A stretch of 64,000 nt of DNA from Streptomyces sp. P9-A4 (GTDB taxonomy: Bacteria; Actinomycetota; Actinomycetes; Streptomycetales; Streptomycetaceae). Below are positions 1-11,428 of the stretch, piece after piece. Within the stretch, counting starts at the first letter, position 1, and each line of letters opens with the position of its first letter. The notes under the pieces are model-generated. The model was not told where the DNA came from, did no database searches, and saw nothing but the letters and a program-made list of their open reading frames with translations. The DNA is taken from NCBI RefSeq assembly GCF_036634195.1, contig NZ_JAZIFY010000001.1, forward strand, positions 3,482,501-3,546,500. The letters run 5' to 3'. A program made the position numbers and the translations under genes.

Positions 1-1434
1 GCTGTACGGCCGGGTCGCGAAGCCGGCCGCGCGGAGGGTGGCGTCCACGGTCCAGTAGGTGCGGGGCCGGTCGGTGACGGACCCGGCGTGCACGGCGAAG
101 CGCCCTGACGGGCTGAGCATCTGGGCCACCAGGCCGTAGAACTCCTCCGAGTACAGCTTGGTGCTGGGGGTGATGCCGGGGTCGGGCAGATCGGAGATCA
201 CCACGTCGTACCGTTCCTGCACACGCGCGGCGGCGCCCCGGAGCCAGCGGAAGGCGTCCGCGTAGACCACGTGGACGCGGGGGTCGCGGAAGGCCTGTGC
301 GTTGAGCGCGGCGAGCGCCGGGTCCGTACGGGCGAGGCGGACGACCCCCGGGTCGAGTTCGACGACGGTGACGGAGTCCGCCCCGGGGTAGCGCAGCACC
401 TCGCGTGCGGCCATGCCGTCGCCGCCGCCGACGATGAGCACGCGCGCGTGCGGGCCGTTCATCGCGGGGTGGACGAGTGCCTCGTGGTAGCGGTACTCGT
501 CCTGCCCGGCGACCCGGAGGCGGCCGTCGAGGAACAGGTCGGGCGGCCTCCCGACCCCGCCCGTCACCACCACCTCCTGGAGCTCGGTGTGGACGGCGAC
601 CCGCACCGACTCCCCGTACACGGCGCGGCGGGCCGCCTGCTCGAAGTCGTCGACGAGCACGGTCGCGGTGGCGAGGACGGCGAGCACCGACACGTTCACG
701 GCGACGAGGAGGGCGCGGGACCGGGTGGTCAGGTCGTGGCGGAACACCCAGAGGACGAGGCCGCCGCCCGCCACCACGTTGACCGCGCCGGTGACCAGGG
801 CGCCGGTCAACTGACCGAGCCAGGGCAGCAGCAGGAAGGGGAAGGCGAGGCCGCCGACCAGCGCGCCGACGTAGTCGGCGGCGAAGAGGTCGGCGACCGT
901 CCCCGCGGCGTCGTCCTGCTCCCCGACCGAGGCCTTCCGCCCGGCCCGCCCGGCCCGGTCCGTGCCCTCCGCCGGCCGCCCGGGGCGCTGTATCAGCGAC
1001 ATCAGCAGCGGGATCTCGGCGCCGATGAGCACCCCGATGGCCAGTGAGAACGCCACGAGCACGTACCGCGATTCGCCGAGCCAGGCGAAGGCCGCGTACA
1101 GCACCATCGCCGAGCAGCCGCCGACCAGCGCGAGCCCCGCCTCGACCAGGCCGAAGCCGACGGCGGCACGGCAGCGCAACCGCTTGGCGAGGAGCGAGCC
1201 CACCCCCATGGCGAAGACCATCACGGAGAGCACGACGGAGGCCTGGGTGACCGAGTCGCCGATCAAGTAGGAGGCGAGCGCCACCAGTTCGAGTTCGTAG
1301 ACCAGCCCGCAGGCGGCGCAGACGAAGACCACCGCGAGCACCGGGAACCGCACCGTCCCGCGCGGCGGCTCGGGCCGCCGCACGGGCGCCCGCCGCACCC
1401 TCTTGGGTGGCATGGTCACGGTCGGCTCGATCAT
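1..1434 (-). CDS. Membrane-anchored spermidine synthase-like protein (3' end outside window)
   Basis: The frame stays open to the window edge, so the C-terminus is missing; 478 codons are visible. The N-terminal half has several hydrophobic helices. The C-terminal half is a Rossmann-type aminopropyltransferase/methyltransferase fold: a glycine-rich [16 protein letters not shown] loop, an acidic VVELDPGVV strand-end and an ISDLPDPG segment typical of spermidine synthases. Such proteins transfer the aminopropyl group of decarboxylated SAM to a polyamine, but the membrane-fused actinobacterial versions have no assigned substrate. The start is the ATG at 1434; a second in-frame ATG lies at 1413. 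A DUF2617 gene lies upstream on the same strand. The family call is firm, the substrate is not known. Confidence 0.8.
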   Translation of the reverse strand, partial: MIEPTVTMPPKRVRRAPVRRPEPPRGTVRFPVLAVVFVCAACGLVYELELVALASYLIGDSVTQASVVLSVMVFAMGVGSLLAKRLRCRAAVGFGLVEAGLALVGGCSAMVLYAAFAWLGESRYVLVAFSLAIGVLIGAEIPLLMSLIQRPGRPAEGTDRAGRAGRKASVGEQDDAAGTVADLFAADYVGALVGGLAFPFLLLPWLGQLTGALVTGAVNVVAGGGLVLWVFRHDLTTRSRALLVAVNVSVLAVLATATVLVDDFEQAARRAVYGESVRVAVHTELQEVVVTGGVGRPPDLFLDGRLRVAGQDEYRYHEALVHPAMNGPHARVLIVGGGDGMAAREVLRYPGADSVTVVELDPGVVRLARTDPALAALNAQAFRDPRVHVVYADAFRWLRGAAARVQERYDVVISDLPDPGITPSTKLYSEEFYGLVAQMLSPSGRFAVHAGSVTDRPRTYWTVDATLRAAGFATRPYS

Positions 1435-1509
1435 GACCGTAACGCTACGTCACGTTTCAGGTACCCCTTGTCACCCACACGAGTGCATCTTTGACTCCTG
1501 GGGGGCACA

Positions 1510-2028
1510 TCAGAGCGTGGCAGGCATACGCACGCCGATCCGGGTCCTGGTCACCACCAACTGCCCCTCCTGCGGGTAGGCGTGCCAGGTGCGCCAGCGC
1601 ACCTGGCCCTCATGGCGCTGCGCCAGCATCGCCGTGAAGGCGTGCGGCGAGCCGGGGAAGGTCCCCGCGAGTCCGTTGGGATGGTCGGCGACCAGCGCGA
1701 GCAACTCCTGTGCGCGGCCCGCGAAGGAGCCGTGCGAGAGCGTCTCGACGCGGGCGGCGAATTCGTACTCCCAGCCGCCGACGCGCTTGGAGACACCGAG
1801 CGGCAGCGGGGTGCTGCTCCCGGGCATGCAGGCGACGGTCTCCGAGCAGCTGCGGCCCTCCTCTTCCAGGAGGACCTGGTGCGAGGCGCCGAGCAGCCTC
1901 AACTGGAGTTTGGCGCCGCTGAGTTCGAGGTCGAGCACGGCGAGCGCGGGCAGCGGTTCGCGCCCGAGCGCCCAGGCCAGATCGGCCGCGCGCGTGTCGG
2001 TGTATGAGGTCTTCAAAGTGGTGAGCAT
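1510..2028 (-). CDS. DUF2617 family protein
   Basis: A 172-residue soluble protein with no signal peptide or membrane segment. The sequence resembles the DUF2617 family, which is common in actinomycetes and has no known biochemical role. It is rich in beta-strand-like segments and contains a conserved-looking GWEYEFAAR stretch in the middle. I chose the ATG that gives MLTTLKTSY; an in-frame ATG five codons upstream is possible. It lies just upstream of the spermidine synthase-like gene on the same strand, with about 75 bp between them, so the two may be co-transcribed. Function is unknown. Confidence 0.75.
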   Translation of the reverse strand: MLTTLKTSYTDTRAADLAWALGREPLPALAVLDLELSGAKLQLRLLGASHQVLLEEEGRSCSETVACMPGSSTPLPLGVSKRVGGWEYEFAARVETLSHGSFAGRAQELLALVADHPNGLAGTFPGSPHAFTAMLAQRHEGQVRWRTWHAYPQEGQLVVTRTRIGVRMPATL

Positions 2029-2323
2029 GGGTCGGCTCCGCAAACACGGTTTGACGGGTGGGCCGGGGGCGCCCCGGAGAAGGATTCAACGGGAGTGGGG
2101 AATCGCCGGCTCGGGTCCACACACGGTCCGAGGGCTGTCTCTGTCAGGAGCGAGAGAACCACGGACGGCGGGCGACTCGCAGCGTTTTTACCCAACTTGC
2201 TGTGTTTTCCAACCCCTTCGGGGACCCCACAGTTCAATTGTTCAATCAGAATCGATCGGCGGGTGCGCACCGATTGCCCGCGTCACGTGCCGCACGCCTC
2301 GTACGCGCGCACCGGCCCCACGC

Positions 2324-2563
2324 TCAACTGCCGCCTCCACAGCCCCCGCCGCACCCGGAACCGCACGAACTTCCGGATCCGCACGAGCTGCTGCCGCCGC
2401 CGCAGCCGCCCCCGCCGCCCCCGTCGGCCCAGGTGCTGCTGCCGCCGCTCGACCGGCCGCTCCGCCGCTTCGGCCGCCGGCGCCGTGAACCGAGCCGGTC
2501 CCGGACGGTGGCCGCGAGCCCGACGAGGATCAGGCCCCCCATGAAGATGATGAAGATGTCCAT
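2324..2563 (-). CDS. Small Gly/Ser/Cys-rich membrane-anchored protein
   Basis: A 79-residue protein. Residues 1-20 form one hydrophobic segment (MDIFIIFMGGLILVGLAATV), followed by a basic Arg/Lys stretch and then a tail made almost entirely of Gly, Ser and Cys (GGGGGGCGGGSSSC and similar). The topology suggests a single-pass protein with the basic stretch on the inside and a disordered Cys-rich tail. I do not recognise a family. It is transcribed toward the DUF2617 gene and divergently from the aminotransferase. About 295 bp without a clear gene separate it from DUF2617. Confidence 0.55.
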   Translation of the reverse strand: MDIFIIFMGGLILVGLAATVRDRLGSRRRRPKRRSGRSSGGSSTWADGGGGGGCGGGSSSCGSGSSCGSGCGGGCGGGS

Positions 2564-2670
2564 CGGTACTCCCCCGTTCTTCTGTGCGAGGGGGATGCCC
2601 GGTACGCCATCCCGCCAAAGCCGACTTGAGCAAGTCCAGAGCTTGGCCGCGGGACGCGTCCGGCCCCAGG

Positions 2671-3867
2671 ATGGCCGTCATGACACGACCGCTGCTCAAC
2701 CGCCGCCTCGCCGAGTTCGGGACGACGATCTTCGCCGAGATGTCCGCGCTCGCCGCCAGGACCGGGTCGATCAACCTCGGCCAGGGTTTCCCCGACACCG
2801 ACGGCCCCGAGGAGATCCGGGAGGCCGCGGTCCGCGCGCTGCGGGACGGCCGCGGCAATCAGTACCCGCCCGGTCCCGGCGTCCCCGAACTGCGCTCGGC
2901 CGTCGCCGACCACCAGCGCGAGCGGTACGGCCTCTCCTACGACCCGGACACCGAGGTGCTGGTCACGGCGGGCGCCACCGAGGCCATCGCCGCCGCGCTG
3001 CTCGCCCTGGTCGAGCCGGGCGACGAGGTGATCGCCCTGGAGCCGTACTACGACTCGTACGCCGCCTGCATCGCGATGGCCGGCGGCACCAGGGTCCCCG
3101 TCACCCTCCGTCCCCAGCAGGACGACGGAACCGGCGACCGCCGCTTCGTCCTCGACCTGGACGAACTGCGGGCCGCCGTCACCGGCCGGACCCGGCTGAT
3201 CCTCCTCAACACCCCGCACAACCCCACCGGCACCGTCCTCACCCGGGCAGAACTCACCGCCGTCGCCGAACTGGCGATCGAGCGGGACCTGCTCGTCGTC
3301 ACGGACGAGGTGTACGAGCACCTGGTCTTCGAAGGCGCCGAACACCTGCCCCTCGCGAGCCTGCCGGGAATGCGGGAGCGCACCGTCACCATCGGTTCGA
3401 GCGGCAAGACCTTCTCGTTCACGGGGTGGAAGGTCGGCTGGATCACCGCGAGCCCCGAGCTGACCTCCGCCGTCCGCTCGGCCAAGCAGTTCCTCACCTA
3501 TGTGTCCTCGGGCCCCTTCCAGTACGCGATCGCCGAGGCGCTCCGCCTCCCGGACACGTACTTCGACGGCTTCCGCGCCGATCTGGCCGCCAAGCGGGAC
3601 CTGCTCGCCGACGGGCTCGCGCAGGCGGGCTTCGCGGTCTACCGGCCGGCGGGGACCTATTTCGTCACCACCGACATCCGCCCGCTCGGCGACGGGGACG
3701 GCTTCGCCTTCTGCCGCTCGCTGCCCGAGCGCGCCGGGGTCGTCGCCATCCCGAACGCCGTCTTCTACGACCACCGCGAGGCCGGCGCCCCCTTCGTCCG
3801 CTTCGCCTTCTGCAAGAAGACCGAGGTCCTGGAGGAGGCCGTCTCACGGCTCAAGCGGCTGGGCTGA
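2671..3867 (+). CDS. Pyridoxal-phosphate-dependent aminotransferase, class I/II
   Basis: A 398-residue fold-type I aminotransferase. Visible hallmarks are the NPTG-type segment (NTPHNPTGTV), the VTDEVYEHL aspartate region, the Schiff-base lysine in GSSGKTFSFTGWKVGW, and a C-terminal arginine in FVRFAFCK that binds the substrate carboxylate. The sequence resembles the kynurenine/methionine aminotransferase and actinobacterial DapC-like group (N-succinyldiaminopimelate aminotransferase). Substrate cannot be fixed from sequence, and no lysine-pathway genes are adjacent. The start at MAVMTRPLL was chosen because the protein begins just before the conserved LNRRLAEFG; an ATG three codons later is equally possible. 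Confidence 0.85.
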   Translation: MAVMTRPLLNRRLAEFGTTIFAEMSALAARTGSINLGQGFPDTDGPEEIREAAVRALRDGRGNQYPPGPGVPELRSAVADHQRERYGLSYDPDTEVLVTAGATEAIAAALLALVEPGDEVIALEPYYDSYAACIAMAGGTRVPVTLRPQQDDGTGDRRFVLDLDELRAAVTGRTRLILLNTPHNPTGTVLTRAELTAVAELAIERDLLVVTDEVYEHLVFEGAEHLPLASLPGMRERTVTIGSSGKTFSFTGWKVGWITASPELTSAVRSAKQFLTYVSSGPFQYAIAEALRLPDTYFDGFRADLAAKRDLLADGLAQAGFAVYRPAGTYFVTTDIRPLGDGDGFAFCRSLPERAGVVAIPNAVFYDHREAGAPFVRFAFCKKTEVLEEAVSRLKRLG

Positions 3868-3983
3868 CGGCTGACGCGCCGGCGCGGACCACGGGACCCG
3901 GCGGGCGTTCCCCCGGGCGGGGGTGTGCCCGCGCGCGCCCCCCGGGCGCCGGGCCGATGGTCGGGTAGACCGATTTATCGGCA

Positions 3984-5219
3984 GTGACCGGTTTCCCGCG
4001 CGCCCGGAGGTGCACCCTGTCCGCCGAGACCCTCGACCGGCCGACGACGACCACGGTCCGGGGCACCCCGGACCGACGGGCCCGGCGCCGCGCCCCCCGG
4101 TGGCACGCCGCGCTCCGCCGGGCCGCGCCCGCCCTCGGGCTCTTCGCCGCCGCCCGGCTCACCGGCCTGCTGGTCCTCGCCCTCTGGGCCCGGCACACCG
4201 GCCGCTCGCCCCGGGCGCTCCTCGCGACCTCCTGGGACTCCGGGTGGTACGCCGGGATCGCGGCCCACGGCTACGGGCGGACCCTGCACGGCGCCCACGA
4301 CATGATCCTTTCCGACCTGGCCTTCTTCCCGCTCTACCCGGCGCTCGTACGGGCCGTCACCACCCTGCTGCCGGTCGCCGGGGGCACCGCCGGGCTGCTG
4401 CTGTCCTGGCTCGCCGCCGGGGCCGCCGCCTGGGGCGTGTACGCGGTCGGCGAGCGGCTGCGGGGGCGGGCCACCGCCGTCGTGCTCGTCCTGATGTGGG
4501 GGCTGCTGCCGCACTCGATCGTGCTGACCATGGCGTACACGGAGCCGGTCATGACCGCCTTCGCCGCCTGGGCGCTGTACGCGCTGCTGACCCGCCGCTG
4601 GCTCTGGGCGGCCTCCCTCGCGAGCCTCGCCGGGCTCACCCGCCCCAACGGGATCGCGGTCGCCGCCGCCGTCCTGACCGCCGTCGCCTGCGAGCTGTGG
4701 CGGACCCGGGGCCGGGCCGGGCCCCGGGTGTGGGCGGCGGCCTGCCTCGCGCCGGCCGGCTGGCTCGCGTATCTGCTCTGGGTGGGGGCCCGCCGCGGCG
4801 ACCTGCTCGGCGGCTACTTCGCGGTGCAGTCGGGCTGGACCTCCCGCTTCGACCTCGGGAAGGGCGCCCTGCTGTTCGTACGGGAGATGCTGGGCGGTCC
4901 GACCCAGTTCGGCTTCGCGATGGCGCTGCTCATCACCGGCGCGGGGGTGCTGCTCTTCGCGCTCGTCGTCTGCGGGGAGCGGCTGCCGCTGCCCGTCCTC
5001 GCGTACACCGCGGTCCTCGTGCTCATCGCCGTCGGCGGCTCCGGCTTCTTCGAGTCCAAGCCGCGGTTCCTGCTCCCGGCCTTCCCGCTGCTCCTGCCGC
5101 TCGCCGGGGCGCTGACGAAAGCCCGGCCGAGGGCCGCGATCCTGGTGATCGCGGCCCTGGCCGGGCTGTCGTTCTGCTACGGGGCCTACGCCCTGACGCT
5201 CGCGCGCATGGCTATCTGA
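3984..5219 (+). CDS. PIG-V-like polytopic membrane glycosyltransferase
   Basis: A 411-residue integral membrane protein with about ten hydrophobic helices. It carries the signature of the PIG-V/GT-C mannosyltransferase group: WDSGWYAGIAAHGYG after the first helix, SDLAFFPLYP in the next loop and GLTRPNGIA further on. These enzymes transfer sugars from lipid-linked donors on the outer face of the membrane; the acceptor here is unknown. The listed start is a GTG. A GGAGG at 4006-4010 sits six bases before an in-frame CTG at 4017, which would remove 11 residues and may be the real start. It stands alone, convergent with the YbjN gene. Confidence 0.75.
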   Translation: MTGFPRARRCTLSAETLDRPTTTTVRGTPDRRARRRAPRWHAALRRAAPALGLFAAARLTGLLVLALWARHTGRSPRALLATSWDSGWYAGIAAHGYGRTLHGAHDMILSDLAFFPLYPALVRAVTTLLPVAGGTAGLLLSWLAAGAAAWGVYAVGERLRGRATAVVLVLMWGLLPHSIVLTMAYTEPVMTAFAAWALYALLTRRWLWAASLASLAGLTRPNGIAVAAAVLTAVACELWRTRGRAGPRVWAAACLAPAGWLAYLLWVGARRGDLLGGYFAVQSGWTSRFDLGKGALLFVREMLGGPTQFGFAMALLITGAGVLLFALVVCGERLPLPVLAYTAVLVLIAVGGSGFFESKPRFLLPAFPLLLPLAGALTKARPRAAILVIAALAGLSFCYGAYALTLARMAI

Positions 5220-5255
5220 GGCCCCGGGGGCCGGTGCGGGACCGGACGGGGAGGC

Positions 5256-5795
5256 TCAGGCCTCCTCGCCATCACCCTCACCCTTGTCCTCGGGGGACTC
5301 CAGGCCGAACTGCTCGACGATCCACTTGTCGAACTCGATGGAGGCGCGGACCCAGCTGACCGTGGAGGACACGAAGTGCTCCAGGGCGACGCCGGTGCCG
5401 ATCAGCATCTGCGCCTCACCGATGAGGCGGAGGGTGGCGGAGCCGTCCTCCTCCTCGTGCAGGTGCGTGTAGACCTTCGGCCACAGGGTGCGGCGGTTCC
5501 AGTCGTCGATCGCGTCGAGGACCCTGGCGCGGTCGTCGGCGTCGTGCGGGCGGTCGTAGAACGTCCGCACCGAGAAGACCTGCTGCTCGTCCTCCCCGCG
5601 GAACATGAAGTACGTGCGGAACTCCTCCCACGGCGCCGCGAGGTCACCCTCGTCGTCGACGACGTACTTCAGCTCCATCTGCTCGAGGAGCTGCTTGACG
5701 AGGTCCTGGTCGGGGACGACGGGGCCCGCCGGTCCTGCGGCCTGAGGCTGGGGCTGGCCCCCGAAATTCGGAATCGAGGACGGGTCGATGCTCAC
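5256..5795 (-). CDS. YbjN domain-containing protein
   Basis: A 179-residue acidic soluble protein. After a Pro/Gln-rich N-terminus it has the YbjN/type III secretion chaperone-like fold: strands and helices around ELKYVVDDEGD, RTYFMFRGEDEQQVFSVRTF, then a long amphipathic C-terminal helix ending in an Asp/Glu-rich tail. YbjN-type proteins in actinobacteria are conserved but lack a defined role. The GTG at 5795 is preceded by AAGGG at good spacing; an upstream ATG would add 14 residues of unlikely sequence. Confidence 0.75.
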   Translation of the reverse strand: MSIDPSSIPNFGGQPQPQAAGPAGPVVPDQDLVKQLLEQMELKYVVDDEGDLAAPWEEFRTYFMFRGEDEQQVFSVRTFYDRPHDADDRARVLDAIDDWNRRTLWPKVYTHLHEEEDGSATLRLIGEAQMLIGTGVALEHFVSSTVSWVRASIEFDKWIVEQFGLESPEDKGEGDGEEA

Positions 5796-5902
5796 CGTGA
5801 ATTTCCCTTCGTACGGATGCTCGCCATCCTCCCCCATCCCGGGCGGTACGTGGCAAGTCCCACCTCCCGCGATCCGCTGCGGGCTGACAAGATCTGGTGC
5901 CC

Positions 5903-6355
5903 ATGGGGGAGAAATCGGGGAAGAAGACGAAACCGGTGCGCCCGCGGCTGCGGACCTGGGTCTGGGTGTCGGCGTCGGTGGCGCTCGTCTGCGGCGCGCC
6001 GCTGGCCCTGCTGGTCTGGGGTGCGATGGCCTGGGACGAGATCGGCGAGTCGAAGCCGGTCGACTGCGCCCAGCTGATGGCCTTCGCCCGGGGAAGCCTG
6101 CCGATGAGCGCCGAGGACGCCCGCTGCACGGCGGCCCACTGGCAGGACACCCGGGCCGAGGCCGAGTTCCGGATGCCGCGCTCCGAGCTCGGGGGGTGGC
6201 TGGACGCGACCTACCCGACGGGTGAGCCGCCGTACTCCTGCGAGGCGGACCGCTGCGTGGACGTGTCGTTCGACGAGACGCTCTACGTGCACCTCCGGGT
6301 CACGTACGAGGACGGCGGCACCGCCCTCGTACGTGTGGAGGCCTTCGACACCTGA
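5903..6355 (+). CDS. Hypothetical single-pass membrane protein
   Basis: A 150-residue protein. A basic N-terminus (KSGKKTKPVRPRLR) precedes one hydrophobic helix at about residues 18-40, so the rest is predicted outside the membrane. The exported part has four cysteines (VDCAQ, DARCTA, YSCEAD, DRCVDV), probably as two disulfides, and an acidic face. I recognise no family. The stop codon lies against the 3' end of clpB, which is convergent, with almost no spacer. Confidence 0.6.
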   Translation: MGEKSGKKTKPVRPRLRTWVWVSASVALVCGAPLALLVWGAMAWDEIGESKPVDCAQLMAFARGSLPMSAEDARCTAAHWQDTRAEAEFRMPRSELGGWLDATYPTGEPPYSCEADRCVDVSFDETLYVHLRVTYEDGGTALVRVEAFDT

Positions 6356-6356
6356 G

Positions 6357-8972
<2,616 letters not shown>

Positions 8973-9036
8973 GTGCGGTACTCCTCCTGGGTTCTCGTGG
9001 GTCCTCTCCCTTTATGACCCCTCCAGAGTACACAAA

Positions 9037-9057
9037 GTTGAGTCGCCTCCGCTCAAG
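9037..9057. promoter_or_regulatory. HAIR operator (HspR binding site) upstream of clpB
   Basis: GTTGAGT, seven bases, then GCTCAAG. This matches the HAIR consensus CTTGAGT-N7-ACTCAAG with one change per half-site. It lies 65 bp before the clpB start, in the shared promoter region with the PPOX gene. HspR repression of clpB is established in Streptomyces; the site here is read from sequence only. Confidence 0.85.
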
Positions 9058-9082
9058 GTATCGGGGAGTGTAGTTTCCGGGC

Positions 9083-9487
9083 ATGGCCACAGACCCGAGG
9101 AACCCCTCCGACTCGTACCTCAGCTTCTGGCGCGAGTACCACATGTGCACCCTGACCACCCCGCGCCCGGACGGCACCCCGCACGTCGTGGCGGTGGGCG
9201 TCACCTACGACCCCGAGCAGGGGTACGCGCGGGTCATCACCAACAAGAACAGCCGGAAGGTCGCCAATGTGCTCGCGGCGGGCGCGGAGGGCGCGCGGGT
9301 CGCGGTCTGCCAGGTCGACAAGGGGCGCTGGGCCACCCTGGAGGGCGTCGCGCACGTCCGCACCGAGGCGGAGACCGTCGCGGACGCGGTGGCGCGCTAC
9401 GCGGAGCGCTACGGGCGCACGCCGGCCCCGAACCCGGACCGGGTGGTCATCGAGATCGCCCTCACCCGGGCGATGGGCCGCGCCTGA
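9083..9487 (+). CDS. PPOX-class (F420- or FMN-binding) oxidoreductase
   Basis: A 134-residue split-barrel protein of the pyridoxamine-phosphate-oxidase-like superfamily. Typical segments are the N-terminal FWREYHMCTLTTPRPDGTPHVVAV strand pair, ITNKNSRKVANV, and the RWATLEGVAHV strand. Many small actinobacterial members use coenzyme F420 rather than FMN, so I leave the cofactor open. It starts about 25 bp after the HAIR site and runs divergently from clpB, so HspR may affect it too. A strong terminator hairpin follows. Confidence 0.8.
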   Translation: MATDPRNPSDSYLSFWREYHMCTLTTPRPDGTPHVVAVGVTYDPEQGYARVITNKNSRKVANVLAAGAEGARVAVCQVDKGRWATLEGVAHVRTEAETVADAVARYAERYGRTPAPNPDRVVIEIALTRAMGRA

Positions 9488-9531
9488 CGGCGGGGCGGAC
9501 GACAGCCCGCCCGGTCCAGGACACGGAAAAG

Positions 9532-9576
9532 CACAGCGGCGCCATCGCGTTTCAGGTCCGCGATGGCGCCGCTGTG
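9532..9576. terminator. Strong hairpin terminator after the PPOX gene
   Basis: An 18-bp perfect inverted repeat (9532-9549 with 9559-9576) and a 9-base loop, without a U-tract. It separates the PPOX gene from the convergent Rieske-like gene and probably serves both. Confidence 0.8.
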
Positions 9577-9618
9577 TGGGGGAAGTGCCGGAGCGATCTA
9601 CAACGACGGGGGAATCGC

Positions 9619-9939
9619 TCAGGCACTGCGGGGGGTGGCGGTGATGGTCTCTGGTTCGATCAGCTGGTGGTCCCGCTGGTCGAGGTTGACGAAGATCATG
9701 CCGTACCGGATGGCACAGCGGATCGGCTGTGGGGCGCCGCGCGGGCGGCGGAGGCAGCGGTACGCGCGGACGTCCTCGTCCTGCTCCCGTGCCACCAGGA
9801 TCGGCTCTCCGAAGAGCGTCACCCGCAACGCGTCACCACGGTGGGGGATGGCCGTGGCGAGGTCGACGAAGTGCCACCCGGACCGGTAGGCCGAAGCCAT
9901 CTCCCGGCGGAACCTGGGGTCGTCCGGCGGCACGGTCAC
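9619..9939 (-). CDS. Small Rieske-like protein lacking the metal ligands
   Basis: A 106-residue protein whose layout follows the first strands of a Rieske [2Fe-2S] domain: GWHFVDLATAIPHRGDALRVTLFGEPILVAR, then RAYRCLRRPRGAP and RCAIRYGMIFVNL. True Rieske domains carry C-x-H and C-x2-H pairs. Here the cysteines are partly kept but the histidines are absent, so it should not bind a normal Rieske cluster. The GTG start overlaps the stop of the upstream EPSWE-repeat gene by four bases (GTGA), implying translational coupling and a shared job. Similar small proteins exist in other streptomycetes, to my recollection annotated as hypothetical. The Rieske relationship is my inference. Confidence 0.6.
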   Translation of the reverse strand: MTVPPDDPRFRREMASAYRSGWHFVDLATAIPHRGDALRVTLFGEPILVAREQDEDVRAYRCLRRPRGAPQPIRCAIRYGMIFVNLDQRDHQLIEPETITATPRSA

Positions 9940-10193
9940 GCGCCCGCGCCCTTGGGAGCGATCTCCCAGGAGGGCTCGTCGGGCGTGCCGCCGTCCCTCG
10001 GAGCGACCTCCCACGAGGGCTCCGTCGGTCCCGCCCACACCTCGTGGGCCGGAATGCTCTCCCACGAGGGCTCGCCCGGCCCTGCCACGGAATGCGCCGG
10101 GGTGCTCTCCCACGAGGGCTCGCCGACGGCGAGTGCGCCGAGAGCAGCCGCCGCAACGGCTATGGCGCTAAGTGCACGAACCATCCTGGTCAT
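9936..10193 (-). CDS. Secreted protein with four EPSWE repeats
   Basis: An 85-residue protein. Residues 1-25 are a Sec-type signal (MTRMVRALSAIAVAAAALGA), probably cut after ALA. The mature part is almost wholly four imperfect repeats of 13-17 residues, each starting EPSWE followed by (S/V/I)xPxxxx: EPSWESTPAHS, EPSWESIPAHE, EPSWEVAPRDG and EPSWEIAPKGA. No known domain fits. The repeat design recalls multi-core precursor peptides or short secreted signalling repeats. A good ribosome site (GGTGGAG, about 9 bases away) precedes the ATG. The gene is translationally coupled to the Rieske-like gene and divergent from a LuxR-type regulator. Confidence 0.6.
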   Translation of the reverse strand: MTRMVRALSAIAVAAAALGALAVGEPSWESTPAHSVAGPGEPSWESIPAHEVWAGPTEPSWEVAPRDGGTPDEPSWEIAPKGAGA

Positions 10194-10321
10194 GGCCGAT
10201 CTCCACCTCTTTTGATCACTACCTCCCCCCCGCGAGTAAGACGATGGCTCACTCCCGACCCTTTCCACCAGCCAACCCGGGCATCATGTTCCTGTAATTC
10301 ATGACCCTGAGGGGGGTGCAA

Positions 10322-11320
10322 ATGAGGCGAGAATGCGACGAGTCCGGTCATAAGCACAGTCACGGTGAACTATGCGACGTGGGCAAGGAGCTCTATGCGA
10401 GTGCGCTCCGCACCGGCCGCATAGCCCGGGCGGACGCCGAAGCGGCCCCCTGCCTCAAGGAGCTGTCCCTCCTCCACCCGGACCCGGACGACGGCGAGTG
10501 GCTGCACCCCGTGCCGCCCTCGATCGCCCTGAACCAGCTCGTGCATCCCATCGAGCAGGAGATACAGGTCCGCCGTCAGCACGCCATCGCCCTGGCCGAC
10601 GCGTTCGAGCCGTTCATGGCGATCCACACGCAGGATCCTTCCGGCGCCCAGGCCATCACGGTCCTCGAAGGCCTCAGCGTCATCAACGCCACCCTCGACC
10701 GGGTCATCAACGAGTGCACGGTCGAACTCCTCACCATCCAGCCCGGCAGCGGACGCCGCCCCGAGACCCTGGAAGCCGCGCTGCGCCGCATGGAACCGCT
10801 CCTGGACCGGGGCGTCCGGATGCGCACGCTCTACCAGCACACGGCCCGGCACCACCCCGCCACCCTCGCCTACGTCGAACGCGTCGCCCCCTACGGGCTC
10901 GAACTGCGCACCCTGGAAGAGATCGTCGACCGGCTGATCATCGTCGACCGCAAGGTCGCCTTCGTGCCCGCGCGCAGCGACCGCCAGGTCGCCCTGGAAC
11001 TGCGCCACGAGGGCCTCGTCCAGTACCTCGTCGGCGTCTTCGACCAGTTCTGGCTGCACGGCGTGCCCTGGGAGGAGGAGATCCCCTACAGCCCCTCCGT
11101 GGACGGCATAGGCGGCGTCCAGCGCTCCATCGCCAAACTGCTCGTCGAGGGCCATGTCGACGAGGCCATCGCCCGCCGCCTCGGCATGAACGTCCGCACC
11201 TGCCGCGCCCACATCGCCAAACTCGCCGCCACCCTCGGCAGCGGCAGCCGCGCCCAGCTCGGCTACCTCATCGCCCAGTCGGGCATCCTCGACCGGGCGC
11301 CGGACCAGAAGGACGCCTGA
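10322..11320 (+). CDS. LuxR-type HTH transcriptional regulator with TrmB-like sensor region
   Basis: A 332-residue protein. The C-terminus has a LuxR/GerE-like helix-turn-helix (GHVDEAIARRLGMNVRTCRAHIAKLAATLGSGSRAQLGYL). The middle (about 130-250) resembles the TrmB/phospholipase-D-like sensory fold seen in a large Streptomyces regulator family (VELLTIQPGSG, MRTLYQHTARHH, DRKVAFVPA). The N-terminus is His/Cys-rich (CDESGHKHSHGELC), which is unusual and might bind metal. GAGGGGGG precedes the ATG. It is divergent from the EPSWE/Rieske-like pair and is their most likely regulator. Confidence 0.75.
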   Translation: MRRECDESGHKHSHGELCDVGKELYASALRTGRIARADAEAAPCLKELSLLHPDPDDGEWLHPVPPSIALNQLVHPIEQEIQVRRQHAIALADAFEPFMAIHTQDPSGAQAITVLEGLSVINATLDRVINECTVELLTIQPGSGRRPETLEAALRRMEPLLDRGVRMRTLYQHTARHHPATLAYVERVAPYGLELRTLEEIVDRLIIVDRKVAFVPARSDRQVALELRHEGLVQYLVGVFDQFWLHGVPWEEEIPYSPSVDGIGGVQRSIAKLLVEGHVDEAIARRLGMNVRTCRAHIAKLAATLGSGSRAQLGYLIAQSGILDRAPDQKDA

Positions 11321-11381
11321 GCCGGGAGGCACCCGGCACACGGCATCCGGCACCCGGCCCCGGCCCCGGCCCACGGCAACG

Positions 11382-11419
11382 CACGAGGCCCCCTCCACAC
11401 CTGTGGAGGGGGCCTCGTG
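11382..11419. terminator. Bidirectional terminator between luxR-type gene and hspR
   Basis: An 18-bp perfect inverted repeat with essentially no loop (11382-11399 with 11402-11419). It lies between two convergent genes. Confidence 0.8.
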
Positions 11420-11428
11420 ACCGTCGTC

